A stretch of DNA of 64,000 nucleotides from NCBI GenBank assembly GCA_034190875.2, contig CM067355.1, forward strand, positions 36,797,994-36,861,993, given 5' to 3'. Positions 26,365 through 38,008 of this stretch are shown piece after piece (position 1 is the stretch's first letter; each line of letters opens with the position of its first letter). The notes beneath the pieces were generated by a model that did not search any database, was not told the DNA's origin, and saw nothing but the letters and a program-made list of their open reading frames with translations. The position numbers and the translations under genes were made by a program. Source of the stretch: Urechis unicinctus (lineage: Eukaryota > Annelida > Polychaeta > Xenopneusta > Urechidae).

Positions 26365-28925
26365 CTGGTGGTACGAGCAAGGTTCTTGCCATATCTGGGC
26401 TTAATGGTATTGTAATAAAATTTGTACATCAGGTGCTTGGAGAGGTCGAGTATAAACATACCCACATACACCGGGCGGTTCAGTACCAGGTGAGTCTTGT
26501 TCATGTGCAGAGCGGCCAGGTCACCATCAAACACCTGATGACGCGCGTAGGTGGGACTTGCGATAAGCCTACGCATTCTTTCTTCTTACGTAGAGCACAC
26601 AATCTTGACATCAACCCACCTGCAGAGGTTCTACATGGTCTTGCCGAACACATAAGCAGATCTGTATTCATCCGAATGTAAGGCTCCATCCAGGGAATGT
26701 GGTTAAAGACAAGTGCACGATGAATTTTGGTAAGTCTCACCCCCAAAAACAGATACAGATTGAGGTTCCTGTAGTGCACCACATACTTCTCCTTATTCCG
26801 CAGTTTTGACACCAGCTTTTCAACCTCACTCAAGGTGCCACCCAACTCGCCCAGGAGGTTCTTCTGATAGCTCGTCAACCAGTTGTTCTCTACAAGAAGC
26901 CGCTCTGGAGCCAGCTGGTAGTCGTTGCTCTTGTCATGAAGTGCAGTAGGATACTCCAAGTCAACCTCAAGTATGTATCCAGTATCGGCATCATCTGGGT
27001 GGTCCTGTATCTGTAGATCCTCCGGCAGAGCCACCCACTCAATACCCGCAGTTGGCAAAGGCTGACTCATAGCCCACCCATACAAATTGTTAGCATCAAG
27101 GTAGTGGATGTAGCTCGTTGGTTTATCCTGGTCAAAGTCATCCACGAGCGGTTTATTGACCTTAGCGTGGCGGGCGACACCATGCTTATACCACGGCGTA
27201 GACCTTTCGTAATGAACAGGTGCTTGTCATAGTCAGTGATTAGTTCCAGTTCCACGCCTGTGCTCTTAAGCAAAGCATCCCACGACAAACGCTCCAGACC
27301 TTTTGTGCGTGTACGTAGACTTCAGCAGATATACCCTCCTCAGAGAGCTTGCTGTAGAACTCCTGGATTGGCGGCAGAGGGAAATCAAATTTATCCGAAC
27401 TGTCCATTAACTCATAGGGGAAGACTCCCTTGTGCAACAGTAACCGCCGCATCATCTGATCTGGCTCATATTCCGCCGTCACAGCAAAGGCATCTGGGTT
27501 GTTAGCAGACACCAGCTTATCAAGCGAGGCCAGGAGAAACTGTGCGCTGTCAATGCAGCGCAACTGTCCAAGCGACTGGGAAATATATTTCTCCATGTTG
27601 TTGGGGATACAGTTGATGTTCCCCTCCACTTTGCTTATACCCTGCATCAAGAGATGGGAGTCATAGCCCCACAGGTTATGGAACACCACAGGGATGGGTG
27701 TTGTCTTGGGACTCAGCCGAAGTTTCAGGTTACACACGTTATGGGCTGGCCCTCTGTACAAGCCTGTTATATGGCAGTGATCGCGGACAGAGTCACTGCC
27801 CAGTTTTTTCTTGAACGCGTGACAGTGGGTTGCAGCCTTATGTGCCCTTCTATCCTCCTGAGTCATCCGCATAAGGACAGGCTTGGACAGAACTGCTTTG
27901 ATCTTTTGCTTCTCCACAGCATCGCTTCCTCTGTTAACCACAGGGGGTTTGGTCTTACCGTCACAACGAACAACCACATAGCCGTAGCCACAACCTTGGT
28001 GTTCCTGCGTTCTCTGCGTGTTGCTCTTAGCAGGATTAAGCGCAGGACCCGGAAGCTTCACTGTGAGCGCCTCAAAGTCAGCATAGATGACGTAAGGTGC
28101 GGCAAGCTGTTTCTGCCAGTTCTGGAAGGATAATATGTTCTTCCCTTCCTCAAGCATATCCACTTGCACAGCAGTTTGCCCTATCCCCATGCATTCAGGC
28201 TTATGCGCCGGTAGCAGACCCTCTGAGGTATATCCATGCAGACATAGCTCACAGAAGAACTTGCGCTCTTTATGTTTTGTCTGGTCATACAGCAAGCGGT
28301 TCAGGTCTTTGATTTGCGTGTAGTGAAACTTGCCGTCCTTCTCAATCAGCATGAGATTTATACGAGTACCAGAGTGCTTACTGATGCGGTGTACAATAGT
28401 GGTCTCCCCATCCCAGGCAAAAACGTTCAAGGCTAGGTTAGCATGCTTTTCTATCTTCTCAACATGCAACACCGGTGTAGGATATTCTACACCTGCACCC
28501 TCCTGCAGATCCAAAAGCCACTGAATGTTATATTTTGATGTTCGCTGTGGGTTCTTGGCAACCGGGTGCAGAGCGGCTACAATAGCCCATAGAATGCAGA
28601 AGTCGTCCCAGTTCTTTACGTTTATGATGGCCTGCTTAGCCACCAACGCAGCCGTAAGTCGCAGGTAGGAGCCACCCTTCAACGGTTGGTAGTTGGCAAT
28701 ATCAATCCACAGAGTTGTGACCGCCTCAAACTCTCAGCCAGAACCTTGGCTGGTCCACTTCTCCAACTGCTCATGGATATTAACACCACTCTTGTCCAGC
28801 GCAACGCCCACGTCCTCTGAGGAAAGAGCCACCTGCCGCTTATTAGGCAACACAGGCTCAAAATACTCAGTGCTATCATCATCGGCGTGCTTGGAGAGTC
28901 TTACCTTAAGGGCAAACTGACACTT
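26365..28925 (-). pseudogene. protein-primed DNA polymerase B, Polinton B
   Basis: Broken remnant of the same pPolB as in fragment A. Visible marks are the exonuclease motif PYVIYADFEAL near 28066-28098, the Cys/His endonuclease VII-like segment near 27720-27830, and motif A (YLDANNLYGWAM) near 27080-27115. The longest open part covers 27240-28682. It is at the left end of the element and on the minus strand like the integrase and capsid genes. Several breaks are present. Confidence 0.85.
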
Positions 28926-29114
28926 GATTCACCTAGCTCTTCCAGCTCACCAGTTAAAACTCCTTGTATGTACGGTCATATTAATTACGCACTTGGAGTG
29001 CTAGAGTGCAACCTTGGAGCGTGGATAACGAGGCTTAAAACCGTGAATTGAAACATAATCGTTTTGGCCTTCCCGTGCTCGTTGATTATGAGTCATGTTT
29101 ACTATACAGTTCCA

Positions 29115-29495
29115 TTAGTCTAAAAGGGATTTTTTTGATACACAAAAGACAACAACTATGCAGCAAGCGGACTTTGACCTTGCTGCCAGTTCCACAGGTT
29201 TTCTATTTTTATTCGGTGAGGAATCCCCATTCAGTGGCTCCGGCTGCAGTCTGTTGTGAAGCAATTTTTTCTTTTGACGAAGACGACTGTGGTTGACTTT
29301 ATCGAACCCACAATCCATACACAATCCTACCTTATTATTTTTTATAGCCTTCTGACAACCCGTACAAAGGCGATTAACGACACCATGTTTTATCTTATAT
29401 CTGTGTAAGTTATAAAACTCTTGCGTACAGGGCCTGTTACAGGGGTCTTTCTTTCCGAGTAATATCCACCAGCAATTATTGTCAAATACTACCAT
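29115..29495 (-). pseudogene. Cys-rich small protein, Polinton B
   Basis: A minus frame with paired cysteines (CTGC, then CMDCG) followed by a basic stretch (RLRQKKK), suggesting a small zinc-binding protein. It lies between polymerase and integrase. Function not recognised. Confidence 0.35.
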
Positions 29496-29514
29496 TGTTA
29501 TATCTATAGATCTC

Positions 29515-30480
29515 TAATGTCTAATTGGTAATACCATCTGGTGGCAACTGGGTATCAGACGGCACCACAAGCAGCTCCTCCTTTACAAAACCACGGGGTA
29601 GTCCATCCAACAAATAGTAATGTACATGCTCACCAGATTAGTGACAGAGCTTCCAATCCGGTTAACATTGAGTGACCACACAGGGTCATTTGCCTGCCGC
29701 TGCTGGTCGTGCTTTGCCTCACCAGGCTGGTAGAGGTAGCAAACGCCAACACCAGAGGGAAGCTTTTGCTCTGTAACCCCCAGTGGGCGCCCTGGTACGA
29801 CTGCAGAGGGCTTTTGTGCAACTCGTTTTGCCTTTATAGCAACCGGGTCACCTCATTATTTATCACAGAGACTACAGCCTGCAGCTGAGAAACCCACTCC
29901 GTCGATCGTGTTGCAGTATCCCTTAACTCTACGGCATACTGGTGACCAAAGAGTCACTCAGCCAGTGTTCGGTTAAAGCGTTCCACTATACCCTGGTCTC
30001 GATGGATATTCACACGGCCACGACTGACTGATACTCCATGTTTTACTGACAGCTGATTCGCTGCACCCATAAACTCCCGTCCGGGGTCGACCTGAAGTAG
30101 TTTAGGCCACCCCCAGCAGTCCTCGCTTGTATATCCTCTCAAGTGCACCTGCCACCTCTTTAGCCTCTTTTGTAGACAATGGCTCAGCTGCTTTATAGCG
30201 TGAGGCCACATCCACCACAGTTAGGGCATACTTCACAATGTCATGAGGAAGAAATAAGAGATCGGCTTGGTGAACTTCATTAGGGTTAGGGACATCAAAC
30301 TTTGGCCTGATAATGTGTTTTGGCACTGGCAGGTAGATTTGCCATATAGCTTGCTTTGTTAGCCAGCCCCTGGTAACTTCCTTAGAAACCCTCACTTCTG
30401 TTGCAAGCATCCTTGATAGCTGTTGTACCTTTCCAGTAGCCCTTAGGACTATAGTATATCTTCTGCATGCTACGATCCAT
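29515..30480 (-). pseudogene. retroviral-type integrase (rve), Polinton B
   Basis: Broken remnant of the DDE integrase that inserts Polintons. On the minus strand I see the start YYSPKGYWKG, a first Asp in HQADLLFLPHD (~30255-30290), a second in LQVDPGREF (~30075-30105), the Glu in VERFNRTLAE (~29954-30000), and the C-terminal tail with GVGVCYLYQPGE. It is spread over several frames. Confidence 0.8.
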
Positions 30481-30519
30481 ACAAAGTAAACGCCCTAGTC
30501 TCCAAATGACCTACTTAGC

Positions 30520-30934
30520 ATGTCTGTATGCAACCAGTCCAGTCGCAGCCATGCCCAGTATAATGAACGCCACCTCACGCTCTTTTTGACGATCTGTGGG
30601 CTCGTAGAAGTCTGAAAGCTGCAGCTCAGAGCCCAGCGGGTCGACGGTTTTATTCGTAATCAGGGAGTACTCACGCATAGCCTCGTCTGCATCCAGAAAA
30701 GTATGTTCGGCATGTCCCTGGCGGCACAGTTTCTCATTGATGAAGTCTAAATGCTCAGTTCGCTTCTTGGCCCATGCTGCCTAAGCAGATTGAAGCTGCT
30801 CGATTGCCATATCATGGCGTTTACGTTCCGCGCCCACTTGGCTGCCTCGTAATTTAGAGAATAAAAAGTAGCTCCCAGAGAATGCAAGGGCGTAAACAAG
30901 AACGCCTCCATCAAGCAGCGCGAGTGTCACCATT
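30520..30934 (-). pseudogene. Polinton small membrane/coiled-coil protein
   Basis: The minus strand starts MVTLALLDGGVLVYALAFSG (hydrophobic), continues with a charged helical part (AERKRHDMAIEQLQ), and ends in a hydrophobic piece (FIILGMAATGLVAYR). It resembles a small conserved protein that I recall from other animal Polintons. Function unknown. Broken. Confidence 0.45.
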
Positions 30935-30939
30935 ACTTT

Positions 30940-31173
30940 AGTATATCAACTGGTAAGATTCCTTGTTTAATTAGCATATCCTTTGTGGCCATAGCTAGTG
31001 ATACATCGGCAACAGCCATATGCCAGGTCCCGTGGGGTGAAATCAAGACGTGGCACCCCTCCACCCAGAGCCATCTTAGCAAGCTTAGCATAACCTATTG
31101 AAATACCGGACACAACTGCACCGTGGTACAGTGTGTTGATGAGCATTTTGCCATAGGTAATTGGTGTTGTCAT
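30940..31173 (-). pseudogene. Polinton small hydrophobic protein
   Basis: Starts MTTPITYGKMLINTLYHGAV, with a hydrophobic first half and a later ATKDMLIKQGILP piece. I recognise this as a small conserved Polinton protein of unknown function, possibly a virion component. Broken. Confidence 0.45.
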
Positions 31174-31199
31174 CTTATTCCATATAAAACGGATTCTTT

Positions 31200-31520
31200 A
31201 AATTAGCGTTCGTAGGCTTTTGTACTACAACCTGTTTAGGGTGTGAGGCTAGCCTCTGGTGCCTGTAGCAATACAATGCTGGTCCAAACACCCCAACAAC
31301 CAAAGGCGCAGCCCATCTTCCCCACGTCCACCTCTCCGGAGGCTTGATTGTTGATATTGGCTCGACAGCTTGGTCTCTAGCATCGGAAAGCGCGGCCTTA
31401 GCCTCTCGAAGCTCTCTCAGAAGCTTATTTTGATTGGCTTTCCGATCTGCAGCATCTGTTCGTCCTGCCGCAACCCTTTTAGCTTTTTTCGTTTTCCACC
31501 GGTGTTGTCTCCCCTTGATT
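31200..31520 (-). pseudogene. Polinton small basic protein with a membrane segment
   Basis: A basic N-terminal part (KKAKRVAAGRTDAADRKANQ) and a later hydrophobic stretch (APLVVGVFGPALYCY). Function unknown; placed by its position among the small Polinton genes. Confidence 0.3.
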
Positions 31521-31639
31521 TGTGTTCATTTCTTCCATGTTTACTTACTAAATTTATTTGTCCAATTGACAGCTCAAAATAAGCACCTGTAATAACGGAG
31601 TTAAGCACCCGTTATAGCGTAGTTAAGCACATGCTATAA

Positions 31640-31971
31640 AACAGGTCAGACTGGAGATCTGTAATTAGCTTTGGCTGGTGTTCTGGTGGGATTGGTAGAA
31701 ACATACAAGCAATACCTGAGTATAGCTGTAGCAATGATTAACCTAGAGTGCGCGTCATGCTAGCACCTAGCCGAGCCTCGTATCTCACATACAGCTTTAT
31801 GATCTCTTCATCGGACATTGATTCAACCTGGTCAATTGTAAGGCGCTCCAAACCAAGGTACTGACGGCCATGACCGCCGGCTATGACGGCTGCAAGCCTA
31901 TCTCTCTTAGAAGACATATCTACACCAGGGGTGCAACTAGGTTCCGCTCCCCTAGACTTCAAATGAGTCAC
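31640..31971 (-). pseudogene. Polinton small acidic/amphipathic protein
   Basis: Carries RDRLAAVIAGG, then SMSDEEIIKLYVRYEARLG, a pattern also found in the second Polinton at 56334-56670. Function unknown. It lies just after the capsid gene, as in the other copy. Confidence 0.45.
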
Positions 31972-32105
31972 GGTCCTTGGTGTGAAAGAGCATCATCCAG
32001 CGAGTCTGCTCATGTAAGTCCTTCAGCACAGAGTTGTACTTTTGGGTGAGGACCCAGACACTTTGCTACGCATGGTGGCCGCTAAAAGCCAGTCTGTGAT
32101 TTTTT

Positions 32106-33260
32106 TCATGATCTGAATGGTAATACCCTCAGACGCATTCTCCACGGCCCTGCACTACCGTGCAGCTGGTCGTCATCACTCGTCCTTAAGTCGAGCCACA
32201 GAGCATACTTACAGGTTAGGAACTCTCCTAGGGAAACGTCCGACAATGCCAAGTCTTTTGCAGTTATTGCTACACTGGGGTCTCGTTTACTCGTTGCTGC
32301 AAAGGCCTCATCCCACTGCTGGTAGCCACGCAGGCCCTGGGAGTTGGTTGGGGATGCCATCAATGGTTACCTCAACTTTTGTAATCTTAGGATTGTAGAA
32401 CAACTCTGTCTTCCTGGCGAATGAGGCACCTTGTGGATCTTCAAAGAGCAGTAGGATGCCCTTCATGCTGCGAGCCGGTACGTTCAGGTTGATGTTCCAC
32501 AGTGTATCTCTTTTATTGTGTACAAGCTTCCTGTGACGAAGCACACGGTCATACAGAATCGAGAGCCAACATGTGTACTGGGCGCGTATCATGCGGCCCA
32601 ACTCTGTTTGCATAACCATGTCATAATCCAGCGAGATGCCATCAATTTTATAGCTGGCATCAGTGTCGCCCGTTGCGTGAATAACACGGTTGTAGTCGTT
32701 GAACGTGAGCTCGTATTCCAATCTGTCATTAAGCGCACTCTGGTTGAATGGCATGTGGCTCTTGAGGAGTTCAAAGTCAAGCGGAACGCAGAACCTGTTA
32801 CCATACACATCGGCTATGGCCAGGTCCTCTTTCTCTGTCTCATCCATGTCTCCTGTCCCCATTCTTATCTTAGTTGTGTTTCTGTCACCTGATGTGTCAA
32901 TGCCCTGGTACTGGAGGCCCTGTCTCTCCTGTGCAGTCCGCTACAAGTTGTGGTAACAGTGATACACATCGCTGTCATCAATAGACATGACCTCATTGCC
33001 AGAAATCTTGATTGTCATTTTCTTGACCACGGCGTGGACCAGGTTTTGCACAACACTGCGGTAAACATCGGCCGAGGTCAACGTGATTGTAAAGGCCAGC
33101 CGTGCTGTCCCTGGAACAATGACGTCGTCTGCGCCTAGATTGGGGAAGCGAACCAGCAGTTGTAGGTTCTGGTCAATAGTGCTTGGATTGTTTGTAACGA
33201 CTACAGACTGCCGCACGCCCTTTACCGGCGGTGTGGGTTTAGTTTGCGTCCTTAAGAACT
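32106..33260 (-). pseudogene. major capsid protein, Polinton B
   Basis: Candidate double jelly-roll capsid protein. The minus strand carries ADVYGNRFCVPLDFELL, LEYELTFNDYNRV, then LWNINLNVPARSMKGILLLF, and near the end KYALWLDL. The strongest segment is 32308-32862. The same gene is in the second Polinton at 53830-54818. The capsid call is from recalled family patterns, not from a search. Broken in a few places. Confidence 0.6.
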
Positions 33261-33299
33261 CGTCATGTTGAATGCTTAATTACAATTATATCTTTGATA

Positions 33300-33645
33300 A
33301 CCCAATATTTGACGACCCAGAGGCAATCTCGACTCTGGTTGTTGCTTTGACGGGCGCACTAGTCCAGCCTCTGCACCAACACCAACGCCAGCTCATAAGT
33401 TCGGTGTAAGGGAATGGATTAAAAAACAGCTGAACTCCTTGGCAAACGTCCTGAAGGGCCTGACCGGTAAGGCAGCAGCTGCCCTTCCAGGAATCATTGG
33501 CTCCATCGTATCATGGCTGCTTAAGTCAGCTGCAAAGGTGGCTGGTTGGATGGCAGAACATGTATGGGCCGCAGCTGTGGCGGTAGGGGGAGTTATCCTC
33601 CTGATACTCCGTGACTTACTACGTAGCAAACAAAAGCACAGCTAA
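33300..33645 (+). CDS. Polinton small membrane protein
   Basis: Open frame on the opposite strand to its neighbours, with the core LKGLTGKAAAALPGIIGSIV followed by two hydrophobic helices and a basic tail ending LLRSKQKHS. A predicted membrane-active protein of unknown role, seen in related elements as I recall. Its end overlaps the end of the converging gene by a few codons. From 33439 it looks uninterrupted, but the element around it is dead. Confidence 0.45.
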
Positions 33646-34860
33646 GCCTATAGTTATTCCGCCTACAATAAGAGCGGTTTTCTCATCCTCGTGCACCCCA
33701 TGCAGACGGGTCTCGGCCACAGGGGCCGGCCCTGAAGAGGGGAGTTCCATATCTGTATCTGGCGGAGGGTCAAAGCTTCCTCTATCTGGAACCACCTGAA
33801 CTGAGTTGACATCAGTATTGCTGCTGATCTGCTGCTCCTCAGTCGCGATGGTAATCAGATTGTTGTACCCAGCAACGTTTCCAATGGCGAGGCTCATATC
33901 AGACGGAACCATGTACAGGCCCGTTCCAAACACATAATCAACCTTTGAGGAAGCTTTCTGGAGGACGTTCTGATACCGGCGGATGGATGATAGAATGTCC
34001 ACTGGGGAGTTGATGGCATCCTCAACGTTGGCCTTAAATTGCTTTTGAGCATCAAAGAACGTGCCAACACCTAGTATCTCTGAGCGGGTCTGCGCCTGAG
34101 CCCTAAGAATGGCCCAGACATAAGTCTGAATGCTGTCGTTGATCTGTGAGATACCTGGGGATGTGAACCCCTCCAATTTTTCCAGGATGATGGTGCTCCA
34201 GGCGATGTTTGCCCACTCTTGGTCTTGCTTTATGAAATCAATGTGCAGCTTGCCGCCCTGGAAAACAAACCCGTTGGTTGATTTCTCAAAGGTTTGCCTG
34301 ACGGATTCGTACAGGTTCATGTTCCCGTAATGAGTGATGATCCGTACCTTGTGTGTTTCGGGGTCAGTGAAATAGATCCGCCCTAAGCCCTGGTTGCCGC
34401 CCTGCATCCTTCAGTCACTGTTTTCGTCAACCCTAAACTCGTTGCAGAAGGTATTGTTGGTAGCCAACCATGTGGCGTCATCCGGCAGTGCTATTCTCAT
34501 TTCGTCTAAAAGTCTCTGGATGGTGTTTTAGACGTGAAACCTGTAGAGGTTACTTAGTGCTGGGGAGTCAGATATGAGGTGGTCCGGGCAGAAACTCCAC
34601 AGCCACTGGTTGCGGACCATACAACAAAGTTTACCTGGTTCTGCCAGTATTGCATGTGGTTGGTTCTCCAGCCAACTATAAGGCTGTCGTCGCTTATTTT
34701 TGGCACCACGTATTTATCAAACAGGTTGGAGAATTCTACACCAAACGCATCTGTGATATTATCTGATTTTACCTGGATGTGGAGATGTGTCAGATCCTCG
34801 GCGGCAATATGGGGTAGGTATACCGGCCCGTTTTTGTACGTTTTTTCGTACTGAAACTAA
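33619..34860 (-). pseudogene. conserved Polinton protein of unknown function
   Basis: The main open part (33619-34407) carries GRIYFTDPETHKVRIITHYG, FVFQGGKLHIDFIKQD and NDSIQTYVWAILRAQAQTRS, and ends in a hydrophobic helix (ALIVGGITIGLAVLLFAT) suggesting a C-terminal membrane anchor. A homologue is at 52651-53363. Position next to capsid and fibre genes suggests a virion protein. Function not known to me. Broken. Confidence 0.5.
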
Positions 34861-34869
34861 AGGCTTGTT

Positions 34870-36542
34870 TATTCATAGTGCTATGTATCACACTCAAATG
34901 TTCAAAGCGGCGACGCTGTGTCCCTGCAAAATGCTATTGACAATAGTGCAGGTGATCTATACTTAGGTCTTAGGTAAATCACGTATACTGTGGGTTGGTA
35001 TAACATTGAATCAGATGTGCCCCTTCTATCGCTGCCAGATGGTTCTGGGCCAGAGGGGTTCAAACGTTCCAGTCTCCCACCTGGCCTCTGGAGCTTCAAG
35101 CGTATACAGGCTTGTTTATTCATAGTGCTATGTATCACACTCTGTCAAATGTTCAAAGCGGCGACGCTGTGTCCCTGCAAAATGCTATTGACAATAGTGC
35201 AGGTGATCTATACTTAGGTCTTAGGTAAATCACGTATACTGTGGGTTGGTGTAACATTGAATCATATGTGCCCCTTCTATGGCTGCCAGATGGTTCTGGG
35301 CCAGAGGGGTTAAAACGTTCCAGTCTCCCACCTGGCCTCTGGAGCTTCAAGCGTATACAGGAGAAAATTTAATCTATAAGCCAGGATACTTTAGGTCCTA
35401 GTTTGGAGGTTGATGATTCAACTGGGATTGTTACCCTCTCAGTTCCTCCTTCTGGGTCTTTACGATGTGATGGATTCCTTCAGGTTTTCACATAGGTGTC
35501 CGGCCCATGAACTTTAGCATCTTTAACCCACTTTATGTCCACCTCGATCAAGTCAGTACCATGCACAACATGCTTGATAGTGCGCCCACTACGCTTCTTG
35601 AAGTTGTGGGTTGTGGGGGCTGCTCTTTTGGTGATATCATAACCACAAACATTGCTAATCCTGTGTCAAAACGTGCTACTGTCGGAGCTGTGAATGAGTT
35701 GAAGGTTCAAATAAGGGACAATAAGGGACGTATATTGAACAATCACGAACTTTCTATTGGTGTTGTTCTTCAATTTACAAGATGTCAATAAAAGCGAGTA
35801 TTTATGGAACTCAACGGAAACCGGATCAGGGCGGCGCCGACCTCTCCGAATATGCAACAAAGTCCTATGCATCTATTGGTAACTCACAAAAAATGGATAA
35901 AAGAGGCGGTACTATGACTGGAGACCTTGAAATGGGAGATAATAAAATCGTTCAGTTGGGAGACCAAATATCGCCTGAAGATGCTGCTAATGAAAAGTAT
36001 GTTGATGAGAGACACAGACAGCATCGTAGGGACCTGAGAGAACACATAAACCCCTCAAACAAAACCCCTCATTACTATATGGGCAGAAGCAAGTGGTGCT
36101 CTTCGCAGAGGATATGAGTGGTCGTTTGGCCGTGGGGCTAGGAGTCGAGACTCACAAGACTCAAGCTGTGGATTATTCGTATGGGGTTGTCTTCGGGTGT
36201 TGGTGCTATAGCAGTGGTCCTATAGCAGTCGTTCTTGTTATTAATGGAACGAATCAAGTGGTAGGAATAAGTAAGCCTGCTGACCAACGGGCTGTTGTTA
36301 TATCTTTAGACCAGCCTTTACAGCTAGAACAAGGCAACATTATTAACTTTTATACAACCACTCAAAACAGAGGGGCGACTTGGTCTGTAGCATCACTCCT
36401 AATTGAACTTATAGACTTATATGCCTATAACAGTAGTATGAAACAACACCCGCCCATTCCTCCAGAGCCATCTGATGAGAATCCAGGGCACTCCTATAGG
36501 CTGAATGAGATCAGCCTCAAGAAGCAATACCTTGAGAAATAG
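34870..36542 (+). pseudogene. fibre-like protein with phage-type collar, Polinton B
   Basis: Broken remnant. In order: an N-terminal piece (AVSLQNAIDNSAGDLY, then a proline-rich PPGLW), a middle piece (FGDIITTNIANP), a collar-like piece (GGTMTGDLEMGDNKIVQLG, then DAANEKYVDERHRQHR), and a C-terminal beta-rich domain (IAVVLVINGTN to ASLLIELIDL) like a jelly-roll knob. The MTGDLxMG pattern is typical of phage tail fibres. A homologue lies in Polinton C with two knob modules. A receptor-binding fibre is inferred. Several breaks. Confidence 0.5.
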
Positions 36543-36560
36543 ATTGAAAAATATTGTGCT

Positions 36561-36983
36561 ATGTACAAAAATTATAGGTGTGCAGTAAACTCGGTGGACG
36601 CAGTAGACACTGTTTTAGTTGCTGTTGGTATGTGTCTTGGCGCAAGTGATGCAGGTGTAATGTCTACAGTAGTTGCCATTCCTATTGCCACAGCTTTGGG
36701 TGCTACTGGTGCCACTTGTTTGCTAGTTGTAATTGCTGGAAAATTCATCAGTCGGCGGCTGGCCATTAAGTTGAAAAAGCATGACCAGATCCGCATTCTC
36801 GCTCAAAGCAAATTGAATACCATTGCTGACATTGTATCAGCGGGGCTTGAAGATGGGTATATCTCAGATGATGAGTTTAAGCTCGTTTCGGTCGAGATCA
36901 TGAAATATAGTCAAATGAAGAGTAACATTAAAGCAAAATGTTTGAAAGCGGCAGAATCGCCCCCTCGACCTGCTAAGGTATGA
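36561..36983 (+). CDS. hydrophobic conserved Polinton protein
   Basis: A 140-codon frame with a long hydrophobic, Gly/Ala-rich region (about residues 14-62, including IPIATALGATGATCLLVVIA), then a charged helix with ILAQSKLNTIADIV and DGYISDDEFKLV. It starts 18 bases after the fibre frame. It looks uninterrupted. Related proteins occur in other animal genomes as I recall; role unknown, possibly a membrane or virion protein. Confidence 0.5.
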   Translation: MYKNYRCAVNSVDAVDTVLVAVGMCLGASDAGVMSTVVAIPIATALGATGATCLLVVIAGKFISRRLAIKLKKHDQIRILAQSKLNTIADIVSAGLEDGYISDDEFKLVSVEIMKYSQMKSNIKAKCLKAAESPPRPAKV

Positions 36984-37099
36984 CCCCCCGACAGTTCATT
37001 TAAAGATTAGGGGATGTTGGGTATAATGGAGGTGGCGATAAAATCTTTCTGCAACGATCATACCGGAGTCAAGCAAAATACGGACCAGTGGGAGACCAC

Positions 37100-37968
37100 G
37101 AGGAAGGGCTGCGTTGGAGGAAGTGACTACTAAACCATTATAGGGCAAAACTACTTCAGCAGCTATAGCAAGAAGCTGACTGAAAAAAACTAGCAACGAG
37201 GGTGTTCGCTTTAGCGCACCCTTCCTCCGGGGTACGACTTTTAAGGAGGTTGCAATTGCGGTATTGGAGAAGGTGTACGGCGCCAAGGTCTACGGAAATA
37301 ATATATATATTCAGGGTGGCGCGACGGCCTACTGTCCGGATGAATTTTGTGTGCTTCCGATCTGGCGGCGGCGTGGCCGGGGTTGGAGTGGATGCTGTCT
37401 GTCTGGGGCATCCTGAGGAGATTGTGCTGCTCGAGATAAAGTGCCCTACACTCGGAGTTGTGGGAGAATAATTCCGAATATGTATAAGCCTCAGGTTCTG
37501 TTGGGGCTGCACCATAGTCCGGTGGCGACCATCGGGGTGTTTGTCAATTGCGTTTTAAGATTGTGCTCTTTTGTGGACCTGGGGAGGGGTGAGGCGTATA
37601 ACCAGGTGTATCACAAGGATCGGAAGAAGTATAAGGAGACGGTGGCTTGGGGGTGGGCGGGGGTGGTGGGGCTTGAAGACGGCGACTATGGCGCAAATGG
37701 GGGGTTTAATAATTGCCTGGGCTTGGAACAGGAGCATCACGGTCCTTGGTTGGGAAGACCGAGTGGGATCACAGAGAGGCCAACGGGGGCTTTCTACTGT
37801 TGGAAGCTCTTTACAATGAGATTGATTACCGCTCGTTCTGATCCCGACTTTATCGAGAAGAACGACGCTAAGGTTGCCCAGTTTATACAGGACCTCAACC
37901 GAGTGAAAAATGGAACTTACAGCGACGGTCGCAGATATTTCTCACTCGATGACCTCTATGGTGACTAA
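37100..37968 (+). pseudogene. YqaJ/PD-(D/E)XK-like nuclease, Polinton B
   Basis: Two frames suggest a recombination-type exonuclease. One holds GVDAVCLGHPEEIVLLEIKC, giving the D then E-x-K spacing of PD-(D/E)XK nucleases. The next holds KPQVLLGLHHSPVATIGVFV and ends FSLDDLYGD. It is the last gene before the right terminus at 38008. Family call tentative. Broken. Confidence 0.4.
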
Positions 37969-38008
37969 CTACTGGTGTGGCCCTGGACCATGGGCTGGAA
38001 GGGCTACT

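Larger units (their letters stand above)
26352..38008. mobile_element. Polinton/Maverick B, near full span, broken
   Basis: Fossil of about 11.7 kb inserted in a THAP exon. It starts AGTAGTATA and ends with CTACT, so the ends match as inverted AGTAG. The flanks carry the 5-bp direct repeat CAGCC (26347-26351 and 38009-38013). Parts from left to right: pPolB, Cys-rich protein, integrase, four small proteins and the capsid protein (all minus), a small membrane protein (plus), a conserved unknown (minus), then fibre-like protein, hydrophobic protein and PD-(D/E)XK-like nuclease (plus). No packaging ATPase or protease is recognised. Most long genes are broken, on the order of ten to twenty breaks in all. 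Older than the tandem duplication but younger than the split from the old unit, which has an empty site. Confidence 0.85.
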
